From the NCBI RefSeq assembly GCF_900104185.1, contig NZ_FNIZ01000003.1, forward strand, positions 248,001 to 312,000: a DNA stretch of 64,000 nt. The letters are read 5' to 3'. The DNA comes from Halobacillus aidingensis (GTDB lineage Bacteria; Bacillota; Bacilli; Bacillales; Halobacillaceae). The notes under the pieces were generated by a model. That model did not search any database and had not been told where the DNA came from. It worked only from the letters and a program-made list of their open reading frames with translations. Shown piece after piece: positions 10,109 through 19,004 of this stretch. A program made the position numbers and the translations under genes. Each line of letters begins with the position of its first letter. The stretch's first letter is position 1.

Positions 10109-11125
10109 ATGACGACAACACTTAAAGGAACTACAGCACAACAGGATACGAACATTATCCCATTTGTACCTACAGGTTCATTTTATTTTTCTCATGGGAT
10201 TCAAGCTTTTCAAAAGCGTCGTTTCAGTGCTGCTGTCAAGTGGCTGAAAAAGGCGATTGAAGCTTCTCCCGAGGAACCATTATATCCATGCCAACTTTCT
10301 GTCGTTTATACGGAAGTTGGCTCTTATCATGCCGCAAATCAGGTACTGACCGAGGTATTGGCTGAACACGGCAAAGAATATGTCGATTGTTACTATCTGA
10401 TGGCGAATAATTACGCGCACCTCGGTCTTCTTAATGATGCAAAAAAATATGTCGACACCTATTTAGAACAACCTGGGGACGGCGAATTTGAAGAAGCAGC
10501 TAAGCAATTGAGAGATATGCTGGATTCTTTAGAGGAAGAAGATGAAGACGATGATTGGGCGTTTGAGGATGAGGATGAGCTGATTATCTATCAGGAAACA
10601 GCTTTTTATCATTTAGAGCAAGAGGAATGGGATGAAGCGTTAAGTGTCCTTGATGAAATGATGCAGCTTTTCCCGGAATTCAAAATCGCCAAACATCGAT
10701 ACGCCTACGCATTGTTCATGAACGGAGAGCGTGAAAAAGCGATTCAGCTTGAAAAAGAGACTTTGGAAAAAGAACCGGCGAACATTCACTGTGACGTGAA
10801 TTTGGCTGCTTTTTATCTGAAGCAGGGGATGACGGAAGAAGCGGCATTTCATATTGAACGGCTCCGCAATGTATTTCCTATGCATGAACAGCAAAAACTA
10901 GCCGTAGCTGAGACTCTTGCAAGAGCAGGCTATTACCAAGAAGCGGTCGAACGGTTCAGGTCGCTTCGTGATAAGCAGGTTACTCGCCGCAGAGTTTACT
11001 ACAAATGGTACAGCATCTCTGTTTATCATACAGGTAATCCATCTAAAGCGTTGCAACTATGGGAAAAGGGATGCAAGCAGTTCCCGAAGATGGGGAACGA
11101 AGGCGGACCCTGGGAGCAGGAATAG
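10109..11125 (+). CDS. yvcD: TPR-repeat protein, YvcD-like
   Basis: This 338-residue protein consists largely of tetratricopeptide-like helical pairs, for example around residues 25-110 and 165-300, joined by a very acidic linker near 140-155. It has no signal peptide or membrane segment, so it is probably a cytosolic scaffold. In B. subtilis a TPR protein gene (yvcD) also lies between hisI and trxB, so position and domain type agree. GGGGGA precedes the ATG, and a TATACT -10-like hexamer lies about 50 bp upstream. Its biochemical role is unknown. Confidence 0.75.
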   Translation: MTTTLKGTTAQQDTNIIPFVPTGSFYFSHGIQAFQKRRFSAAVKWLKKAIEASPEEPLYPCQLSVVYTEVGSYHAANQVLTEVLAEHGKEYVDCYYLMANNYAHLGLLNDAKKYVDTYLEQPGDGEFEEAAKQLRDMLDSLEEEDEDDDWAFEDEDELIIYQETAFYHLEQEEWDEALSVLDEMMQLFPEFKIAKHRYAYALFMNGEREKAIQLEKETLEKEPANIHCDVNLAAFYLKQGMTEEAAFHIERLRNVFPMHEQQKLAVAETLARAGYYQEAVERFRSLRDKQVTRRRVYYKWYSISVYHTGNPSKALQLWEKGCKQFPKMGNEGGPWEQE

Positions 11126-11236
11126 GTGAACATGCATTTCTTTCACCAGTAAGCACATTAATGGACGGTTTTCGTATGATTTACTATGATATGTACAGGA
11201 ATTGCAACTGAGATTATTTGGATTCATAAGGAGTGA

Positions 11237-12193
<957 letters not shown>

Positions 12194-12294
12194 AAAGAAA
12201 CACCATTTTAACTCGGATGTAACACCTATGAAATATTTTCCTGTTACGATGGAAATGATTAATTGACCCCCTTTTAATAGATTAATCTCTATGA

Positions 12295-12326
12295 GGCACA
12301 GGTGCTCGTCATCTGTGTCTTTTTTT
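12295..12326 (+). terminator. Rho-independent terminator after trxB
   Basis: A ten-pair stem (GGCACAGGTG with CATCTGTGTC, including G-T pairs) is followed by seven T. It lies about 100 bp after the trxB stop. The rest of 12194-12488 shows no gene. Confidence 0.8.
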
Positions 12327-12488
12327 GTTTTATAAATGGACTTTTTGAAATGCAGAACTTTTATTAGTAGATATTCCTTTAATTTTCAGCTAAGGTTTCG
12401 TTCCATTCAATCACAACATAATCAACGAAACCTTTTTCCAAATAAGTTTAAAGGAGATAGTTTTCAATAACGGCTGTGGAACATAATA

Positions 12489-12518
12489 TTGTAGCAACCT
12501 GTGTATTCATTGTATAAT
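12489..12518 (+). promoter_or_regulatory. Putative sigma-A promoter for the yvcI-rapZ-yvcK-whiA cluster
   Basis: A perfect TATAAT at about 12513 stands 18 bp downstream of TTGTAG and 44 bp before the Nudix gene start. Confidence 0.55.
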
Positions 12519-12561
12519 GGGTGGAGATGCCCTCTAGAAATAAAATGAGGTGACCATAACG

Positions 12562-13029
12562 ATGCAGCGTGTAGCGAATTGTATTTTGAAAGTTGATGAT
12601 TCCGTATTGATGTTAAAAAAACCACGCAGAGGCTGGTATGTAGCCCCTGGCGGAAAGATGGAAGCCGGAGAGAATATCAAAGATTCCGTCGTCCGGGAGT
12701 TTAAAGAAGAAACGGGGCTTTCAATCGAAAACCCAGAGCTTCGTGGTTCCTTTACATTCGTCATGCGGGAAGAAGAGAAAACCGCTCATGAATGGATGAT
12801 GTTTACTTTTTACAGTACGAGCTATTCGGGGGATTTGCTTGATGAAAGTGAAGAAGGTGAACTGGAGTGGGTTCCGGTTAAAGAAGTTCTTCAAAAGCCG
12901 ATGGCAGAGGGAGATCGGAGAATTTTCAAGCATATCCTAAGTAGTGAAGAGCAAGTGTATGGAACATTTGTATATACGACGGACTTCCGCTTGATCGATC
13001 AAGATTTGGATCCGTCACGACCTGACTAA
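12562..13029 (+). CDS. yvcI: Nudix hydrolase, YvcI-like
   Basis: This 155-residue protein has one Nudix domain, with the box running from GGKMEAGE through REFKEETGL near residues 35-58. It should hydrolyse a nucleoside diphosphate linked to another group; the substrate is not known. The ATG at 12562 is chosen over a GTG at 12550 because GAGGTGA then sits eight bases upstream. It is the first gene of a cluster with rapZ, yvcK and whiA, an order conserved in Bacillus. Confidence 0.88.
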   Translation: MQRVANCILKVDDSVLMLKKPRRGWYVAPGGKMEAGENIKDSVVREFKEETGLSIENPELRGSFTFVMREEEKTAHEWMMFTFYSTSYSGDLLDESEEGELEWVPVKEVLQKPMAEGDRRIFKHILSSEEQVYGTFVYTTDFRLIDQDLDPSRPD

Positions 13030-13045
13030 TGGGGAGCGATGAAAG

Positions 13046-13930
13046 ATGGAAGTAAATGCCAACGATACTCAGTTAGTAATCATCACAGGGATGTCAGGGG
13101 CAGGGAAAACCGTAGCTGTTCAAAGCTTTGAAGATCTCGGTTTTTTTTGTGTCGATAACTTACCACCGGCCCTGCTTCCGAAATTTCTCGAACTGATGAA
13201 AGATTCCAGCAACAATATCCAAAATGTGGCTCTAGTGATGGATTTACGTGGACGAGAATTTTTCGATGCGCTCTTTGATTCTCTTGACCGTCTGGGAAAA
13301 GAGGACTGGCTGCAAGAACATATTCTTTTCCTTGATTCAGAAGATCAGGCGCTTGTTTCCCGCTATAAAGAAACACGAAGGTCTCATCCCCTTGCTAAAG
13401 AAGGGCTGCCGCTTGAAGGTATTCGTAGAGAGAGAAAAATGCTGGATGAGCTGAGAGGCCGTTCTCAAACGATCATTGATACGACATCATTGAAACCAAA
13501 AGAACTGCGGGAGCGCATCATTGAAAAATATCGTCAGAAGGAACAACAGGTGTTTTCTATTCAAATGGTATCCTTCGGTTTTAAATACGGCGTTCCCATT
13601 GATGCAGACTTGATGTTTGATGTGCGTTTCCTGCCGAACCCGCACTATGTGGAACATATGCGTCCGTTGACAGGGTTGAACACAGAAGTATCTTCCTATG
13701 TTTTTAAGTGGAGCGATACTCAGAAGTTCCTTGAAAAGCTGAAGGACTTGCTTCAATTCATGCTTCCTCAATACAAACGTGAAGGGAAAAGTCAGCTTGT
13801 CGTTGCTGTCGGCTGTACAGGCGGTCAACACCGCTCTGTAGCGCTTGCTGAACATTTATCGGAATACTTCTCTTCTGACTTCGTGACCCATGTCACTCAC
13901 AGAGACATTGATAAAAGAAAGGGTTTGTAA
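13046..13930 (+). CDS. rapZ: RapZ/YvcJ-family nucleotide-binding protein
   Basis: RapZ (294 aa) is a P-loop NTPase-like protein. The Walker A motif GMSGAGKT lies near residues 14-21 and the characteristic C-terminal [13 protein letters not shown] near 253. In E. coli RapZ controls amino-sugar metabolism through a small RNA. In B. subtilis YvcJ has been linked to competence and nucleotide binding, so the exact role differs between groups. It is followed by yvcK after three bases. Confidence 0.93.
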   Translation: MEVNANDTQLVIITGMSGAGKTVAVQSFEDLGFFCVDNLPPALLPKFLELMKDSSNNIQNVALVMDLRGREFFDALFDSLDRLGKEDWLQEHILFLDSEDQALVSRYKETRRSHPLAKEGLPLEGIRRERKMLDELRGRSQTIIDTTSLKPKELRERIIEKYRQKEQQVFSIQMVSFGFKYGVPIDADLMFDVRFLPNPHYVEHMRPLTGLNTEVSSYVFKWSDTQKFLEKLKDLLQFMLPQYKREGKSQLVVAVGCTGGQHRSVALAEHLSEYFSSDFVTHVTHRDIDKRKGL

Positions 13931-13933
13931 CGG

Positions 13934-14887
13934 ATGGATCATAAGACCAAGCCGCGTGTCGTCGTTGTAGGTGGCGGGACCGGGATGCCTGTGCTCTTGC
14001 GCGGGTTGAAAAATTTACCGATTGACCTGTCAGCGATTGTTACGGTTGCTGATGACGGTGGAAGCTCCGGCCGCTTACGTAACGAGATGGCGATTCCTGC
14101 CCCGGGGGATATCAGGAATGTCGTGGCTGCCCTTTCCGATGCTGAGCCTATGCTCCTTGAGCTTTTTCAGCACCGTTTTGCAGCGGGTAACGGCTTGTCT
14201 GGTCACTCCATGGGAAACCTTTTGCTAGCTGCGATGGCATCCATGACGGGAGACTTTTATAAAGGGATAAAAGAAATCTCCAGAGTCCTGAATGTGCGCG
14301 GTCATATTTATCCGATTGCCAATCATTCCATGAACCTCCATGCGGAGATGGAGGATGGAACGGTTGTTACCGGTGAGTCAAGTATTCCGAAACAGAACAA
14401 GAAAATCAAAAGGGTGTACGTAAGCCCTACGCCGATTCAGCCTTTGCCAGAAGCTGTAGAGGCAATCAAATCCGCGGATTTGATTGTCATCTCTCCGGGA
14501 AGTCTTTACACAAGTATATTACCGAACATCATCATTCCGGAAATCGGGCAGGCATTGAAAGAAACGAAAGCGATGGTCACTTATATATGCAACGTGATGA
14601 CACAGGAGGGGGAAACTTCTGGTTACACGGCAGCTGATCATATCCAGGCCTTATTTGATCATATTGGAGAAGATGTGTTACAGTCAGTGATTGTGCATAA
14701 TCAACCGATTGATCAAGGGTTGAGGGCTGCTTATGCTGAAGAAAATGCGGAGCCCGTCGTTTACGATATTGAAAGAATTAAATCCATGGGATTGAAAGTC
14801 ATAGAAGAAGATATCATCGACCACAGTAAGCCTATGTTACGTCATGACACAGAAAAATTAGCAAAGTTATTGCACTCCATGCTATAG
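13934..14887 (+). CDS. yvcK: YvcK/MgfK gluconeogenesis factor (CofD-like family)
   Basis: The 317-residue protein carries the glycine-rich N-terminal GGGTGMPVLLRGLK near residue 13 and the ADDGGSSGRLR motif near 38 of the UPF0052/CofD-like fold. In B. subtilis YvcK binds UDP-sugars and is needed for growth on gluconeogenic carbon sources and for normal cell shape. It sits directly between rapZ and whiA, as in B. subtilis, and close to crh, which fits a role in balancing carbon flux and envelope synthesis. Confidence 0.93.
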   Translation: MDHKTKPRVVVVGGGTGMPVLLRGLKNLPIDLSAIVTVADDGGSSGRLRNEMAIPAPGDIRNVVAALSDAEPMLLELFQHRFAAGNGLSGHSMGNLLLAAMASMTGDFYKGIKEISRVLNVRGHIYPIANHSMNLHAEMEDGTVVTGESSIPKQNKKIKRVYVSPTPIQPLPEAVEAIKSADLIVISPGSLYTSILPNIIIPEIGQALKETKAMVTYICNVMTQEGETSGYTAADHIQALFDHIGEDVLQSVIVHNQPIDQGLRAAYAEENAEPVVYDIERIKSMGLKVIEEDIIDHSKPMLRHDTEKLAKLLHSML

Positions 14888-14920
14888 GTGTTGCGTGGTA
14901 GGTAGAAGGGGGTGTACATC

Positions 14921-15877
14921 ATGTCATTTGCATCAGAGATCAAAAAAGAATTAACGAATGTAGAAGCTGATACTTGCTGTATGGAATCGGAACTGGCTGC
15001 CCTTGTCCGTATGAACGGCACATTTTCCCTTTCCAATCGTGAATATATTCTGGACGTACAAACAGAGAATGCAGCGATTGCCAGAAGGATCTACACGTTA
15101 ATCAAAAAGCTTTATCCCTACCCGGTAGAACTCCTTGTTCGGAAAAAAATGAGGTTGAAAAAGAACAATGTTTATATTGTAAGGATGAAGGAGAAAGCGA
15201 ATGTCGTTCTTGAAGATCTTGAAATCTTGAAAGGTCCTCTATCCATTAATCCAGATATCCCTCAAAAGTATTTGAACGATAAATGTTGTAAAAGGGCTTA
15301 TTTACGGGGAGCATTTCTTGCGGGCGGTTCCGTCAACAACCCAGAGACCTCTTCCTATCATCTTGAAATTTATTCTTCAGATGAGGAACACAACGAGGCG
15401 TTGTGTAAGCTTATGAATAGTTTTGGGTTACATGCAAGGACGCTCAGTCGTAAAAAAGGATACATCACGTACTTGAAAGAAGCGGATAAAATCACGGAGC
15501 TCATCAGCAATATCGGAGCCCACCAAGCCCTTTTCAAGTTTGAGGATGTGAGGATCGTCCGGGATATGAGAAACTCGGTCAATCGTCTCGTCAATTGTGA
15601 GACAGCGAATTTAAATAAGACGATCGGTGCAGCTTTCCGCCAAGTGGAGAACATAAAATTCATTAAACGGACAGTTGGCTTAGAAGCCCTCCCAGATAAA
15701 TTGCAGGAGATTGCATCGTTAAGGCTGCAGCACCAGGAAGTTTCCTTGAAAGAGCTTGGGGAGTATGTTTCTGGTGGGTCGATTAGTAAATCAGGCATCA
15801 ATCACCGCCTGCGTAAAATCGACGAGTTCGCCGAAAAAGTTAGAAAAGGTGAAGTCATAGAAAACACAAGAAATTAA
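14921..15877 (+). CDS. whiA: WhiA DNA-binding protein
   Basis: WhiA (318 aa) combines an N-terminal LAGLIDADG-homing-endonuclease-like fold without catalytic function with a C-terminal helix-turn-helix (about residues 265-305, [19 protein letters not shown]). It is a sporulation regulator in Streptomyces and affects cell division and chromosome segregation in Bacillus. The ATG at 14921 gives the family-typical N-terminus [12 protein letters not shown]; the GTG at 14912 is less likely. It closes the yvcI-whiA run. Confidence 0.95.
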   Translation: MSFASEIKKELTNVEADTCCMESELAALVRMNGTFSLSNREYILDVQTENAAIARRIYTLIKKLYPYPVELLVRKKMRLKKNNVYIVRMKEKANVVLEDLEILKGPLSINPDIPQKYLNDKCCKRAYLRGAFLAGGSVNNPETSSYHLEIYSSDEEHNEALCKLMNSFGLHARTLSRKKGYITYLKEADKITELISNIGAHQALFKFEDVRIVRDMRNSVNRLVNCETANLNKTIGAAFRQVENIKFIKRTVGLEALPDKLQEIASLRLQHQEVSLKELGEYVSGGSISKSGINHRLRKIDEFAEKVRKGEVIENTRN

Positions 15878-15899
15878 TGTTTCCTTAACAAATTCATGC

Positions 15900-15950
15900 T
15901 ATAATGAAATACAATTATAAACGCTTTCTACAAGAGAGCGTTCTTTTTTC
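15900..15950 (+). terminator. Hairpin with T-run between whiA and crh, with a TATAAT just upstream
   Basis: AACGCTTT pairs with AGAGCGTT and is followed by six T, so the structure should terminate the whiA transcript. A TATAAT hexamer at 15900-15905 lies immediately before it. If that hexamer is a real -10 box, the hairpin would act as an attenuator in the crh leader rather than as a simple terminator. The sequence does not decide between these. Confidence 0.6.
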
Positions 15951-16007
15951 TCAGTATTGAATCCGCTTACAAAGAAGTTGAAATATAGAATGAGAGGAGA
16001 ATGACAG

Positions 16008-16262
16008 GTGATTGAGAGGACGATAACGATTGAGCTTGAGACAGGTTTACAGGCAAGACCAGCAGCACAATTCGTACAAGAAGCGAACAAGTTCACCGCT
16101 GATGTTTTTATCGAAAAAGGTGAGAAACGTGTGAATGCCAAAAGTATTATGGGGTTAATGAGCCTTGCTGTCGGAACCGATGAAGACATTAAGTTAATTG
16201 CAGACGGTTCTGATGAGGAAGAAGCTGTTCAGGTGCTTACTGACTTCGTGAAGAATGAGTAA
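16008..16262 (+). CDS. crh: Crh, catabolite repression HPr-like protein
   Basis: Crh (84 aa) resembles HPr but has Gln in place of the phosphorylatable His15 (TGLQARPAA), so it cannot carry phosphate from Enzyme I. Ser46 (AKSIMGLMS) is kept and would be phosphorylated by HprK, allowing it to act as a CcpA co-repressor. The GTG start is preceded by AGGAGA. A true HPr is encoded at 29300-29566. The position after whiA is the same as in B. subtilis. Confidence 0.95.
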   Translation: MIERTITIELETGLQARPAAQFVQEANKFTADVFIEKGEKRVNAKSIMGLMSLAVGTDEDIKLIADGSDEEEAVQVLTDFVKNE

Positions 16263-16325
16263 TCATTGTTTATGTGAAAAAATGAACGTTCTCCAATGAG
16301 GGAACGGTTTCATACAGCACAAAAA

Positions 16326-16356
16326 AATCCGCTGTGTCATCACAGCGGATTTTGTG
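16326..16356. terminator. Bidirectional terminator between crh and clpP
   Basis: AATCCGCTGTG and CACAGCGGATT pair perfectly around a four-base loop, with A and T runs on the two sides. It serves the convergent crh and clpP transcripts. Confidence 0.92.
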
Positions 16357-16362
16357 TTTTTC

Positions 16363-16950
16363 TTATTGTTCGTTTTTCTCCATGACTTTATCGATCAAGC
16401 CGTAGTCAACAGCTTCATGGGCTGACATGAAGTTATCACGATCCGTGTCGCGTTCGATGACTTCCATCGGCTGTCCAGTACGCTCAGCAAGAATCTTATT
16501 CAGCTTCTCACGCATTTTAATAATACGCTTTGCGTGAATTTCGATATCTGAAGCCTGGCCTTGTGTTCCTCCAAGCGGTTGGTGAATCATGACTTCACTG
16601 TTAGGTAGTGCATAACGTTTACCAGGTTCACCAGCGTTAAGCAAGAAGGCACCCATAGATGCAGCCATACCTGTGCAGATCGTGGATACGTTCGGTTTGA
16701 TGAACTGCATCGTATCATAAATCGCCATACCTGCTGTGATCGATCCACCAGGAGAGTTGATGTATAGGGAAATATCTTTTTCTGGATCGTCAGCCGCAAG
16801 GAAAAGCAACTGCGCAACAACAGAGTTTGAGATGTTATCATCAATCGGGCTTCCTAGCATGATGATGCGGTCTTTAAGTAAGCGGGAATAAATATCATAG
16901 GCACGTTCTCCGCGGTTTGTTTGTTCAATAACTGTAGGGACTAAATTCAT
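16363..16950 (-). CDS. clpP: ATP-dependent Clp protease proteolytic subunit ClpP
   Basis: ClpP (195 aa) forms the tetradecameric serine protease chamber that works with ClpX, ClpC or ClpE. The catalytic serine lies in GMAASMGAF near residue 98, the histidine in MIHQPLGG near 123 and the aspartate in TDRDNFM near 172. A strong AGGAGG precedes the ATG. The promoter at 16997-17025 overlaps a CtsR operator, so heat-shock control by CtsR is expected. Confidence 0.98.
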   Translation of the reverse strand: MNLVPTVIEQTNRGERAYDIYSRLLKDRIIMLGSPIDDNISNSVVAQLLFLAADDPEKDISLYINSPGGSITAGMAIYDTMQFIKPNVSTICTGMAASMGAFLLNAGEPGKRYALPNSEVMIHQPLGGTQGQASDIEIHAKRIIKMREKLNKILAERTGQPMEVIERDTDRDNFMSAHEAVDYGLIDKVMEKNEQ

Positions 16951-16996
16951 TTGAAATTCCTCCTTAACATCAAATTAATAATGATGGAATACATTC

Positions 16997-17026
16997 ATCA
17001 TACCTATAAGGTCAATAAAGGTCAAA
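16997..17026 (-). promoter_or_regulatory. clpP promoter overlapped by a CtsR operator
   Basis: On the minus strand TTGACC and TATGAT are spaced by 17 bp. On the plus strand GGTCAAT-AAA-GGTCAAA (17010-17026) matches the CtsR heptad direct repeat RGTCAAA-NAN-RGTCAAA with one mismatch and covers the -35 region. CtsR bound here would block RNA polymerase. Confidence 0.85.
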
Positions 17027-17180
17027 CAAAAACAATCGACCTTTTATCCTTTATTTCAGCAAGGGTGGTTACGCCTTTTAAGTATGAAAAACGGCTATTC
17101 TTATTCGTTCTATGTCATGTGTTCCAATTCCTTCTACCATCATACCCTAAATTTACCTATATAAACGTCCGAACCTATAA

Positions 17181-17755
17181 TTAAGCTATATGGCAGGACT
17201 GTGGAAGACTCGATTTCGAGACTTTTGTGGGTTCTAGTGGCTCCGGGAAACGGTTCGCTTTCCGTGGGCGAGTGATGAGCCTCCTCGAGCTAACGCTCTT
17301 CGGGGTCTCATCTACCACGCACTTCCCACAGGAGTCTCACTGTTTCCCTCCGCCCCTTTGCCATATCAGGTTCTCGAAATCCCTCTAACATTAACCTGCC
17401 GAGCTCTGTAAGAATGACCTGCTCACCCTCGCCGTTATAGAGTCTTTTTAACCATAGATCCTGCACGAATAAGGTAAGGGGACAGGGTCTGGGAAACGTC
17501 CGCATGTAAAGCGAATGGAGAAACAAACGTGTGTGTTTTTGTACAAACGGATTCAAAAAACCGCAAATAGTCGTTTCCCTGACCCCGTATCCATGGCAAG
17601 GGATTTATCATTCATTATTTCAACCAGACAAGTCTTTCTTAAGGTCTACTCGGGAGATGCTCCTTGCACTCCCGCGGAAAGCGAGTCAACCCCGGACGCC
17701 CCGAACCGCTCACATAAACGTCTCAAAACTGAGTCTTCCACAATCGGGAGCTTTT
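17181..17755. repeat. Intergenic element R1 of the GACTCAGTTTCGAG family (rearranged copy)
   Basis: This 575-bp non-coding element lies between the clpP promoter and tRNA-Arg. It is inverted relative to the other three copies: its left end carries the TGGCAGGA flank and its right end the AAAGCTCCC flank (as CGGGAGCTTT). The inner terminal repeats GGAAGACTCGATTTCGAGA and its partner TCTCAAAACTGAGTCTTCC are imperfect. Both ends hold copies of the same B half-unit facing each other, the right one truncated, so the A half-unit of the other copies is missing. A different inverted repeat is nested in the centre (17478-17592). Confidence 0.8.
17478..17592. repeat. Nested 115-bp inverted-repeat element inside R1
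   Basis: Two 21-bp arms, 17478-17498 and 17572-17592, are reverse complements at 17 of 21 positions. They share the cores GGGTC and GGGAAACG (read inward) and enclose about 73 bp with no gene. The size and symmetry resemble a REP/MITE-type palindrome, but no transposase gene for it is in the window. Confidence 0.55.
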
Positions 17756-17822
17756 GTGGAAAACTATAAAAAATGGGTTGCGTTTTTTGGTGATTCTCCT
17801 TATAATATTAAATGCATGTCGC

Positions 17823-17902
<80 letters not shown>

Positions 17903-17912
17903 CTAAACTAGA

Positions 17913-17949
17913 AGGACCTTCCTTATATGTAAGGGAGGTCCTATTTTTT
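17913..17949 (+). terminator. Terminator after tRNA-Arg
   Basis: AGGACCTTCCTT pairs with AAGGGAGGTCCT around a short loop and is followed by six T. Confidence 0.9.
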
Positions 17950-18164
17950 ACAGGAATATCATTATATTAATATATTAACCCTTGTAGAATCCTTTGCGGT
18001 TACATCAGTGTTATTTAAATATGGATTAGACAGAAATATCACAAGAATTATACGAACACTTATTTGGTTTATAGTATCGTAATGTAGTTTATTTCGGCTT
18101 TTTTCTATGTTATTATTGAATAAATAAAGTTAGACTTTTCGCTTTATTTAGAAGAGGGGTATAT

Positions 18165-18389
18165 ATGACAAAACTAATCCGTTACAAAATGTTGTCGACT
18201 GAAGAAGTTTCTGAAGACAGGCGGATTCATGTGTTCGACATGCAGGAGCAGCAAAAGTTATCCTTCAACTATGAGTCATTGAAACGAACACCTGAAAACT
18301 ATGTAGGCGAAGAGTTAGCTCATTTCTTGAATAAACGAAAATTGAAAATCGATAATGGTTTTTATGATAAAAAAGGACATGCTTCCTGA
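18165..18389 (+). CDS. Small charged protein of unknown function (74 aa)
   Basis: The ATG follows GAAGAGGGG at good spacing. The product is rich in Lys, Glu and Asn with no signal peptide, membrane segment or cysteine, and I do not recognise its family. A strong terminator begins before the stop codon, so the gene is monocistronic and very compact. An AT-rich region upstream (17950-18164) probably holds its promoter, but no clear hexamer pair stands out. Confidence 0.7.
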   Translation: MTKLIRYKMLSTEEVSEDRRIHVFDMQEQQKLSFNYESLKRTPENYVGEELAHFLNKRKLKIDNGFYDKKGHAS

Positions 18390-18405
18390 AGCATGTCTTT
18401 TTTTG
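18376..18405 (+). terminator. Terminator overlapping the end of the 74-aa gene
   Basis: GACATGCTTC and GAAGCATGTC pair around a two-base loop followed by a T-run. The last codons and the stop of the upstream gene lie inside the stem. Confidence 0.9.
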
Positions 18406-18501
18406 TTTCTTAATTTTAGTCAGCAAGTAAAGTAAATGGCTGAATAATGTATGATTTAATTTCGAGATTCTAGGGTTCGTTACATTATATTAAGAGTCAA
18501 G

Positions 18502-18521
18502 GGAGATTCCCGGGAATCTCC
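18502..18521. promoter_or_regulatory. Perfect 20-bp palindrome upstream of the glutaredoxin-like gene
   Basis: GGAGATTCCC is followed directly by its reverse complement GGGAATCTCC. It lies about 110 bp before the next start codon and is not followed by a T-run, so a dimeric-repressor operator is more likely than a terminator. The regulator is unknown. Confidence 0.45.
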
Positions 18522-18632
18522 AAATGCTATCAAACATATCGGGTCCCTAAGTATCTTGAGCCTGAGTTTCCGGGATGGATGAGGCAAGCTTCCTTTGATA
18601 TGATGAAAATGGAAGTTCAGGGAGGACTCTAT

Positions 18633-18854
18633 ATGTCTGAAGTTATCTTATATGTAAAAGAAAACTGTGGGTTATGCGATGAAGTTAAGGACTTGTTGTC
18701 TTTGTTTGATGTCAAAGTCATATTGGTTGATATTGAAAGCGATCCTGCATTCCTTGAGAAGTATATGCTCGAGATACCGGTTTTGAAAATCGGTGAGGAA
18801 GAGTTGGATTATCGTGAAATTGATTACTTCGAACTAATGAAGCGTTTACAATGA
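18633..18854 (+). CDS. Glutaredoxin/thioredoxin-fold small redox protein
   Basis: The 73-residue product has a CGLC redox motif near residue 12 and the IPVL cis-proline segment near 48, both typical of glutaredoxin-like folds (DUF836-type). The ATG at 18633 has GGAGGA seven bases upstream; a longer in-frame start at 18579 lacks a good ribosome-binding site. Many bacilli carry a similar gene just before cggR. The neighbouring sigL (rpoN) gene of B. subtilis is not present here. Confidence 0.75.
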   Translation: MSEVILYVKENCGLCDEVKDLLSLFDVKVILVDIESDPAFLEKYMLEIPVLKIGEEELDYREIDYFELMKRLQ

Positions 18855-18874
18855 AAAACGTCTAGGTTTTCGCT

Positions 18875-18970
18875 TGCACGTGGACTACCCCACTGTTAAT
18901 ATAAAATTGAAATAAGATATTTTTTTGCTCCGAGCGGGACATAATATGACTAGCTGGGACGTAATACATC
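18875..18970 (+). promoter_or_regulatory. cggR-gapA promoter region with CggR operator
   Basis: CGGGAC-N6-TGAC-N4-TGGGAC-N6-CATC at 18935-18970 follows the CggR consensus CGGGACN6TGTCN4CGGGACN6TGTC with few mismatches, in the expected place before cggR. TTGCAC at about 18875 with an AT-rich -10-like hexamer 17 bp downstream is a plausible sigma-A promoter. CggR would repress here unless fructose-1,6-bisphosphate is high. Confidence 0.82.
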
Positions 18971-19004
18971 CCGGTTGGTACCATTTCAAAGAAGGGGCTT
19001 TTCC

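Noticed and set aside
17308-17556. Minus-strand 82-codon frame crossing R1, with a stretch reading LKRLYNGEGEQVILTELG
   Set aside because: It looks protein-like in its middle and might be a remnant of a transposon gene. However, it spans two repeat boundaries, lacks a start signal and I cannot match it to a family.
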